This document shows, in pieces, positions 59,276-64,000 of a DNA stretch of 64,000 nucleotides. The DNA comes from Rhizobium sp. CB3090 (GTDB taxonomy: Bacteria; Pseudomonadota; Alphaproteobacteria; Rhizobiales; Rhizobiaceae): contig NZ_CP121662.1 of assembly GCF_029714285.1 (NCBI RefSeq), positions 1 through 64,000 on the forward strand. Reading direction: 5' to 3'. The first letter of the stretch is position 1, and each line of letters opens with the position of its first letter. The notes under the pieces were generated by a model. The model was not told the origin of the DNA and did no database searches. It saw nothing but the letters and a program-made list of their open reading frames with translations. Position numbers and translations under genes: made by a program.

Positions 59276-59536
59276 ATGGGCGATCTTTTGCTGCGTGGCG
59301 TGGACGAAGCGTTAAAGAAGCAATTGCAAGCGAATGCCAGCCGGCATGGCCGAAGCCTTTCAGAAGAGGCGATCGCTCTGCTGCGTCAGTCGCTTGGACG
59401 GCAGCAGGATTTGAACAGTTCAGCAGGTCTGCGGTTAAGAGCGGTTCTTGGTGCAGAGAAGCTGAGCGAAGAAGAAATCGAGGCAATCAATGCTTTTCGG
59501 CATGCGCCGGACCGCGAGCCGCCGCATTTCGAATAG
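59276..59536 (+). CDS. FitA/VapB-type ribbon-helix-helix antitoxin
   Basis: An 86-residue Arc/FitA-like antitoxin: N-terminal beta strand and ribbon-helix-helix (DLLLRGVDEALKKQLQANA, RHGRSLSEEAIALLRQSLG), then a C-terminal tail ending RHAPDREPPHFE that would bind the toxin. GGAGG lies about 6 bases before the ATG at 59276. It is 21 bases upstream of the PIN toxin gene, and it probably represses the module via the palindromes at 59245-59261. Confidence 0.88.
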   Translation: MGDLLLRGVDEALKKQLQANASRHGRSLSEEAIALLRQSLGRQQDLNSSAGLRLRAVLGAEKLSEEEIEAINAFRHAPDREPPHFE

Positions 59537-59557
59537 TTTGTGCCGGTATAATCCCAG

Positions 59558-59977
59558 ATGATTGTTCTGGACACAAATGTCATCTCCGAGCTGCAAGGGC
59601 GACTGCACAGCGATCGCATATTGTCTTGGCTTGATGGCTTTGCCGTCGAATCGGTTTTCGTAACCGCCATCACCATTGGAGAGATTCGCTTCGGACTGGA
59701 GCTCCTGGCTGATGGCAAGCGCAAAGCGACACTGATCGCGGAGCTGGATGCGATAGAGGCAGAGTTTTCCGGCCGCGTTCTGGGCTTTTCAAGCAATGCG
59801 GCCCATCAATATGGAATAATTTCTGCTCGACGCCACAAGATAGGCCGAAGAATGGAAACCAAGGACGCTATGATCGCAGCCATCTGCCTGGCCAATGGTG
59901 CGACATTGGCGACGCGGAACACAAAAGATTTCGAGGGGCTTGATCTGAAGCTCGTAAACCCGTTTGAAGGCGGCTGA
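59558..59977 (+). CDS. VapC/FitB-type PIN domain ribonuclease toxin
   Basis: A 139-residue PIN toxin with the acidic residues expected for metal binding: D5 (IVLDTNVISEL), E42 (GEIRFGLELL), D103 (TKDAMIAA) and D124 (NTKDFEG). It is predicted to be an active endoribonuclease. Several characterised VapC toxins cut tRNA-fMet; whether this one does is unknown. Together with the antitoxin it is inserted between def and fmt. Confidence 0.9.
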   Translation: MIVLDTNVISELQGRLHSDRILSWLDGFAVESVFVTAITIGEIRFGLELLADGKRKATLIAELDAIEAEFSGRVLGFSSNAAHQYGIISARRHKIGRRMETKDAMIAAICLANGATLATRNTKDFEGLDLKLVNPFEGG

Positions 59978-59978
59978 T

Positions 59979-60023
59979 GCATGATCTCAAAAAGTGCGAA
60001 GCGGTTTTTGGGCACGATCATGC
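59979..60023. repeat. Short palindromic repeat, AAAAGTGCG-GCGGTTTTT family
   Basis: Arms GCATGATC (59979-59986) and GATCATGC (60016-60023) flank AAAAAGTGCGAAGCGGTTTT. It lies one base after the toxin gene stop and 33 bases before fmt. Same family as the copies at 39936, 41275 and 61852. Confidence 0.7.
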
Positions 60024-60055
60024 CAAACTAGATATCTCTTAGTCGGACGGATCGA

Positions 60056-61003
60056 ATGTCGCTCAGCATCATCTTTATGGGTACGCCCGAATTTTCCGTG
60101 CCGACTTTGCGGCTGCTGGTCGATGTGGGGCACCGCGTTCGTGCCGTTTATACACAGCCGCCACGTCCGGGCGGGCGTCGTGGGCTCGACCTGCAGAAGT
60201 CGCCGGTGCATCAGGCGGCGGAATTGCTGGGCCTGCCGGTGTTCACACCCGTCAATTTCAAGGACCCGGAAGAGCGCCAGCGTTTCCGCGAACTCGATGC
60301 CCAAGTCGCCGTGGTTGTCGCCTATGGCCTGCTGCTGCCGGAGGCGATCCTCACGGGCACGCGGTTTGGCTGCTATAACGGCCACGCCTCGCTGCTGCCG
60401 CGCTGGCGCGGTGCCGCACCCATCCAGCGGGCGATCATGGCCGGTGACAAGAAGACCGGCATGATGGTGATGAAGATGGACAAGGGCCTCGATACCGGTC
60501 CGGTCGCTCTCACGCGCGAAGTCGAGATTGGCGACACGATGACTGCGGGCGAGCTGCACGACAAGCTGATGTTGGTCGGCGCCAAGGCCATGGTCGTGGC
60601 GATGAACAAGCTCGAGCACGATGAACTGCCGCTGACCGACCAGCCCGCCGAGGGCGTCGTCTACGCTGCCAAGATCGATAAGGGTGAGACGCGCATCGAT
60701 TTCAGTAAGCCGGCTGCGGATGTTCACAATCACATTCGCGGCCTCTCGCCCTTTCCGGGCGCCTGGTTCGAGGCCGAAATCGCCGGCCGGGCAGAGCGCA
60801 TCAAGGTTCTTGGTTCCGAACTTGCCGAAGGTGAGGGCGCAGCCGGTGAAGTGCTGACCGGTGATCTCGTCATTGCCTGTGGTTCCGGCGCCGTCCGGCT
60901 GACGAAGCTGCAGAAGGCCGGCGGCAAGCTTCTGACTGCAGCCGATTTCCTGCGCGGCACGCCGATTGCGCCGGGCACGATATTGGCGACGGGATCAGCC
61001 TGA
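60056..61003 (+). CDS. fmt: Methionyl-tRNA formyltransferase
   Basis: Formylates initiator Met-tRNA using 10-formyltetrahydrofolate. The 315-residue protein has the N-terminal [14 protein letters not shown], the catalytic Asn-His-Asp region ([20 protein letters not shown]) and a C-terminal OB-like domain. Its TGA overlaps the truA ATG by one base. Functionally paired with def, from which it is separated by the toxin-antitoxin module. Confidence 0.96.
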   Translation: MSLSIIFMGTPEFSVPTLRLLVDVGHRVRAVYTQPPRPGGRRGLDLQKSPVHQAAELLGLPVFTPVNFKDPEERQRFRELDAQVAVVVAYGLLLPEAILTGTRFGCYNGHASLLPRWRGAAPIQRAIMAGDKKTGMMVMKMDKGLDTGPVALTREVEIGDTMTAGELHDKLMLVGAKAMVVAMNKLEHDELPLTDQPAEGVVYAAKIDKGETRIDFSKPAADVHNHIRGLSPFPGAWFEAEIAGRAERIKVLGSELAEGEGAAGEVLTGDLVIACGSGAVRLTKLQKAGGKLLTAADFLRGTPIAPGTILATGSA

Positions 61004-61794
61004 TGCCGCGCTACCGCATGACCGTCGAATATGACGGCCTCCCCTATGTTGGCTGGCAGCGCCAGGATAACGGTCCTTCCGTGCAGGGCGCGATAGAAGG
61101 CGCCATCCTGTCTTTGACGGGCGAGACGGTTTCGATCCGCGGCGCGGGACGCACCGATTCCGGTGTGCATGCCATGGGTCAGGTCATGCATGCCGACCTC
61201 TCCAAGGAATGGAAGACCTATACGCTCCGCAACGCACTCAATGCGCATCTGAGGCTCGCCAAAGAGCGGGTCGCCATTCTCGACATCGTCGAAGTTGATG
61301 CGCATTTCGACGCCCGCTTTTCGGCCATCCGCCGCCATTATCTCTATCGCATCATCGCCCGCCGCGCGCCCTTGGCACTGGAGGCAGGGCGTGCCTGGTG
61401 GGTGCCGAAGGATATGGATCATGAGGTCATGCACGCAGCAGCGCAGACGCTGGTCGGCCGGCATGATTTCACCACCTTCCGTTCGGCACATTGCCAGGCG
61501 AACAGCCCGGTGCGCACGCTCGACCGGCTGGATGTGACCCGCAATGGCGAGCTGATCGAAATCCGCGCCACGGCGCAAAGCTTTCTGCACAATCAAATCC
61601 GCTCCTTCGCCGGCACGCTGAAGCTTGCGGGCGAGGGAAAGTGGACTGTGGACGACGTGCGCGCTGCGCTCAACGCGCGAGACCGCAAGGCCTGCGGTCC
61701 GGTCGCTCCGCCGGACGGGCTCTATTTCATGCAGGTGGATTATCGCGACAGCGTTGGGCCTGTTGATGCCGATGACGAACAGGACGATTCCTAG
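61003..61794 (+). CDS. truA: tRNA pseudouridine(38-40) synthase TruA
   Basis: A 263-residue pseudouridine synthase acting on the anticodon stem-loop. The catalytic Asp is D52 in [13 protein letters not shown] second conserved region, [16 protein letters not shown], is also present. Translationally coupled to fmt. An acidic tail ([10 protein letters not shown]) ends the protein. A strong hairpin begins at its stop codon. Confidence 0.96.
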   Translation: MPRYRMTVEYDGLPYVGWQRQDNGPSVQGAIEGAILSLTGETVSIRGAGRTDSGVHAMGQVMHADLSKEWKTYTLRNALNAHLRLAKERVAILDIVEVDAHFDARFSAIRRHYLYRIIARRAPLALEAGRAWWVPKDMDHEVMHAAAQTLVGRHDFTTFRSAHCQANSPVRTLDRLDVTRNGELIEIRATAQSFLHNQIRSFAGTLKLAGEGKWTVDDVRAALNARDRKACGPVAPPDGLYFMQVDYRDSVGPVDADDEQDDS

Positions 61795-61840
61795 AGCCGG
61801 ATGATTTCAGGTCGAATCGACCTGAAATCATCCGGCTCTA
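61792..61840. terminator. Perfect 23-bp hairpin at the end of truA
   Basis: Perfect inverted repeat: 61792-61814 with 61818-61840, loop AAT. It begins at the truA stop codon. There is no T run directly after it, only AAATCAAAAAG, so it may work as a transcript-stabilising hairpin or intergenic repeat instead of a classical terminator. Confidence 0.6.
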
Positions 61841-61851
61841 AATCAAAAAGT

Positions 61852-61903
61852 TAGAGCGGGATGTCGCCCGAAAACCGCACACACTTTTCGGCACCCCGCT
61901 CTA
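61852..61903. repeat. Palindromic repeat with AAAAGTG/GCGGTTTT core
   Basis: Outer arms TAGAGCGGG (61852-61860) and CCCGCTCTA (61895-61903), inner arms CCGAAAA and TTTTCGG. On the minus strand the interior contains AAAAGTGTGTGCGGTTTT, resembling the repeats at 39936, 41275 and 59979, with different outer arms. Confidence 0.6.
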
Positions 61904-62562
61904 GCCGCCGTTGAACGGCTCGGGATGCCTGTCAGCGACACTATCTTTCGACAACATTTCCGCGTCGGTTCCACCCTCTACAATAGCAATGCCCTCGGGA
62001 CGAATGCCGTAACAGCCCCAGCCCCGAGAGCGGCATCCAGCCCATCAGGCATCGACACACGCAGCGTCGGGGCTGCGCCACCGAAATTGAACATGAACGC
62101 GCCATTGCCACGAATTGCGTCAACATAAAAAGTGTAGCCGCACGCGTCGCGGTCTGGCGAAGCGCCATGCCAATATTTGGGAGGGACTCGATTGGGTAGC
62201 AGACTGCTGAGAGCAGGTTATCGCGGTACTGAGATCCTCAGGTGCAACTGATTGTCACCTGTTCATGTCCTCAACCACCCACCGGAAAAATAAGATAATC
62301 AAAGCTGCAAACAATAGTAATTGCATCATCTTTGTCAGATCAAGCATATCATAGCTCTCTAATTTATTGCTGCATCATGCAGGCCAGCTATGATAAACAG
62401 GAATGTGTTAATGCCCATCTATTGTAGAAATACATTAATATTGCGGTTAATATATGGTTTATATTTTAGATATTCATCGTGACTGAAAATATTGGGCTGT
62501 AGCCTATCAATTTCTTACCGCGAAGAGAGGTAAATGACCCTTGCACCCAGCAGGCTACCGGT
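61904..62562. other. Long gene-poor, partly AT-rich intergenic region
   Basis: About 660 bp without a confident gene. The left half is GC-rich. On the minus strand it contains an open stretch of about 70 codons (roughly 61990-62205) that reads like protein (KYWHGASPDRDACGYTFYVD, then FNFGGAAPTLRVSMPDGLD) but lacks a credible start, so it may be a gene remnant. The right half (about 62270-62520) is clearly AT-rich compared with the rest of the window and holds the 30-codon ORF at 62255-62347 and many AT-rich promoter-like stretches. Confidence 0.5.
62255..62347 (-). CDS. Possible 30-residue single-pass membrane protein
   Basis: An ATG-initiated ORF of 30 codons. It starts MLDLTKMMQ, continues with the hydrophobic stretch LLLFAALIILFF, and ends RWVVEDMNR, so it would be one membrane helix with a charged C-terminus. 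AGAGAG lies about 8 bases upstream on the minus strand as a weak ribosome binding site. Too short for homology calls, and random hydrophobic ORFs arise in AT-rich DNA, so this is only a candidate. Confidence 0.3.
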   Translation of the reverse strand: MLDLTKMMQLLLFAALIILFFRWVVEDMNR

Positions 62563-62748
62563 TCAGAAGACCTTGCGAAAAAAGATGCGCGCCCGCCCTT
62601 TCGGATAGTCTTCCAAAGTCCCAAACCGCTCATAACCGTTCTTTTCGTAAAACCCGGGAGCTTGGAAGCTGAATGTGTCCAGCCAGATACCGACGCAGGT
62701 CTTTTGTCGCGCGATCTGCTCTGCCTGCGCGAGAAGCCTTGTCAGAGG
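62563..62748 (-). pseudogene. C-terminal remnant of a GNAT acetyltransferase
   Basis: About 61 codons matching the end of a GNAT: RLLAQAEQIARQKTC (end of motif A helix) then IWLDTFSFQAPGFYEKNGYE and FGTLEDYPKGRARIFFRKVF. The N-terminal half and acetyl-CoA-binding loop are missing; upstream the frame runs into the 3' end of the membrane-protein gene at 62760. It looks like a deletion that fused the truncated GNAT to the preceding gene's end. Confidence 0.65.
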
Positions 62749-62759
62749 TGCCTGACCGC

Positions 62760-63359
62760 TCAACCCGGCGGATAGATGCCAAGGAAACGCTGCAGGAAAT
62801 CCGTCAAAAGCATGGTCGGGATCAGTAGTATCAGCGTCAGCGCGCCGACGAAAAGCGGATGCGTGCCGCAGATCATCCGGAGGATACGTGCCAGCGAAAA
62901 GATGATCGCCATCATCAGCGCCAGCCACAGGATGGCCGCCAGTCCGCTGGAGCCCGGCACGTAGGCGAGCAGCGCAATCAGCAGGGAGTTGAGATAGGAG
63001 GTCGGCAAGCCGAGCCAATTGACCACCACGACGATGGGCGCGAATTTGTCGCCGAAACGAAAGATCATCAGCAGCACGCCGGCGAATATCAACGGTGCCA
63101 GCCAGCTTGCCGCCTCGACCAGCGCCAGGCGGAAGAAGAAGGCCATGCCGGTCGAGGTTTCCGGCGGCATGGCGGTGAGATAGGCCTGTTGCCACCAGAG
63201 CCATGAAATGCCGATGGACGGCAGGCTCCAGAGGATCGCCCAGAACGACCGCAACATGCCGCGGTCTGATATGTCGAGATATTGGAAGCCGCGCGCGTCC
63301 ATGCGGATCAATAGCCACAGGCCCGCCAGGTAGTATTGGACTTCCCTAAAGGTCGGCAT
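62760..63359 (-). CDS. Polytopic membrane protein, possibly YIP1-like
   Basis: A 199-residue protein with about five hydrophobic segments ([73 protein letters not shown]). The layout and the N-terminal [21 protein letters not shown] recall YIP1-family bacterial membrane proteins, but this is tentative. The ATG at 63359 overlaps the end of dapE by 14 bases, so it is translationally coupled to dapE. Function unknown. Confidence 0.65.
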   Translation of the reverse strand: MPTFREVQYYLAGLWLLIRMDARGFQYLDISDRGMLRSFWAILWSLPSIGISWLWWQQAYLTAMPPETSTGMAFFFRLALVEAASWLAPLIFAGVLLMIFRFGDKFAPIVVVVNWLGLPTSYLNSLLIALLAYVPGSSGLAAILWLALMMAIIFSLARILRMICGTHPLFVGALTLILLIPTMLLTDFLQRFLGIYPPG

Positions 63360-64000
63360 TCGCAAACCAGCGTTGAAGGAAGGTCTCATAGATCTCGGTG
63401 AGTGTTTCGAGATCCGATAGCGCGACCCGTTCATCGACCATGTGCATGGTCTGGCCGACGAGGCCGAATTCCACAACAGGGCAGTAGTCCTTGATGAAGC
63501 GGGCATCGGAAGTGCCGCCTGTGGTCGAAAGCGCCGGCCTTAGACCGGTAATGTTTTCGACGGCGGAAGAAAGCGAGGCGATCAGCGCATTGTTGCGCGT
63601 CAGGAACACATGGCTCGGACGCTCCGACCAGGTGATGTCGTATTTCGCCGGCGAGCGTCCGGGACGCAGCGTCTCGTCGGCCGCCGCGGCGTCCAGGCGT
63701 GCAAGGATCTCGGCCTTCAGCGTCTCGACCGTCCAGGTGTCGTTGAAGCGGATGTTGAAGGCGGCGGTCGCCTTGGCGGGTATGACATTGGTGGCGGCAT
63801 TGCCGACATCGATCGTCGTCACTTCGAGGTTGGACGGCTGGAAATTGTCCGTGCCGGCATCGAAAGGCGGGTCGAGCAGCGCTTCCGTCAACTTGATGAT
63901 GCTGCGCACGGGATTGTCGGCAAGGTGCGGATAGGCGGCATGGCCCTGAACGCCGTGGACGGTGATGAAGCCGGAGATCGAGCCGCGGCGGCCGATCTTG
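63346..64000 (-). CDS. dapE: Succinyl-diaminopimelate desuccinylase (partial, 5' end outside window)
   Basis: M20 metallopeptidase of the lysine/diaminopimelate pathway that hydrolyses N-succinyl-LL-diaminopimelate. Only the C-terminal 217 or so codons are present; the frame runs off the right edge. Visible motifs: [20 protein letters not shown] (dimerisation domain), [20 protein letters not shown], and [14 protein letters not shown] with the late metal ligand region. Overlaps the downstream membrane-protein gene by 14 bases. Confidence 0.92.
   Translation of the reverse strand, partial: KIGRRGSISGFITVHGVQGHAAYPHLADNPVRSIIKLTEALLDPPFDAGTDNFQPSNLEVTTIDVGNAATNVIPAKATAAFNIRFNDTWTVETLKAEILARLDAAAADETLRPGRSPAKYDITWSERPSHVFLTRNNALIASLSSAVENITGLRPALSTTGGTSDARFIKDYCPVVEFGLVGQTMHMVDERVALSDLETLTEIYETFLQRWFANADL

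Noticed and set aside
10492..61840. Relation between the grpE terminator and the truA hairpin, which both contain AGAGCCGGATGA
   Set aside because: The shared 12 bases lie in otherwise different hairpins; two occurrences are not enough to claim a repeat family.
62534..62608. 24-codon plus-strand ORF with a GAGAGG ribosome-binding-like sequence
   Set aside because: It overlaps the end of the GNAT remnant antisense, is very short and strongly basic without recognisable features.

Overview
This 64 kb window is chromosomal DNA of an alphaproteobacterium of the Rhizobiaceae, most likely genus Rhizobium or a close relative. It is GC-rich and dense with housekeeping genes. Gene order and protein content match rhizobial chromosomes: lptC-lptA-lptB-rpoN-hpf-ptsN, divergent tme/mutS followed by glnD-murJ-trpS, olsB beside a hybrid kinase, and tsaB-rimI-mur-olsA-miaB-phoH-ybeY-corC-lnt-praR-metK-trmB. 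The first base is the start codon of dnaA, so the sequence probably starts at the conventional origin of a finished chromosome. No prophage, insertion sequence, CRISPR array, rRNA or tRNA was found.

Layout. 1-4.7 kb: dnaA, a saccharopine-dehydrogenase-like enzyme, a LysR regulator and an EamA exporter. 4.7-9.1 kb: hemW, rdgB, a VOC protein, rph and divergent hrcA. 9.2-15.9 kb: a GFA-family protein, grpE, then on the minus strand ptsN, hpf, rpoN and the lptC-lptA-lptB LPS export operon. 16.2-21.6 kb: sppA, ihfB, a LapA-like protein, a GNAT, a CoxG-like protein, two RNA methyltransferases and lspA. 21.6-28.9 kb: hybrid kinase, olsB, adenylate cyclase and malic enzyme. 29-39.9 kb: mutS, a small orphan, glnD, murJ, a VOC protein, trpS, a universal stress protein and an NFU-type Fe-S protein. 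40-51.3 kb: the tsaB to trmB block. 51.3-58.5 kb: a frameshifted DUF4279 gene, a DUF1150 gene with hsp20, a nucleoside hydrolase, a chemoreceptor, ribokinase and rmuC. 58.7-64 kb: def, a VapBC-type toxin-antitoxin pair, fmt, truA, an AT-rich intergenic region, a truncated GNAT, a membrane protein and the 3' part of dapE.

Functional groupings. Envelope biogenesis is strongly represented (LptA/B/C, LspA, Lnt, MurJ, SppA, and both ornithine-lipid acyltransferases OlsB and OlsA). Nitrogen control is present as RpoN, EIIA-Ntr and GlnD. Stress and proteostasis genes are HrcA, GrpE, Hsp20 and Hpf. RNA modification is covered by TsaB, MiaB, TrmB, TruA and two rRNA/tRNA-type methylases. Formyl-methionine handling (def and fmt) is interrupted by the toxin-antitoxin pair.

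Most of the window is conserved core genome. The parts worth a second look are small: a candidate ROSE-type RNA thermometer and RpoH promoter before hsp20, the toxin-antitoxin insertion between def and fmt, dispersed palindromic repeats (one of which supplies a ribosome binding site), a possible 30-residue membrane protein in the AT-rich region near 62.3 kb, and two decaying genes. I saw no clear evidence of a wholly new multi-gene system.
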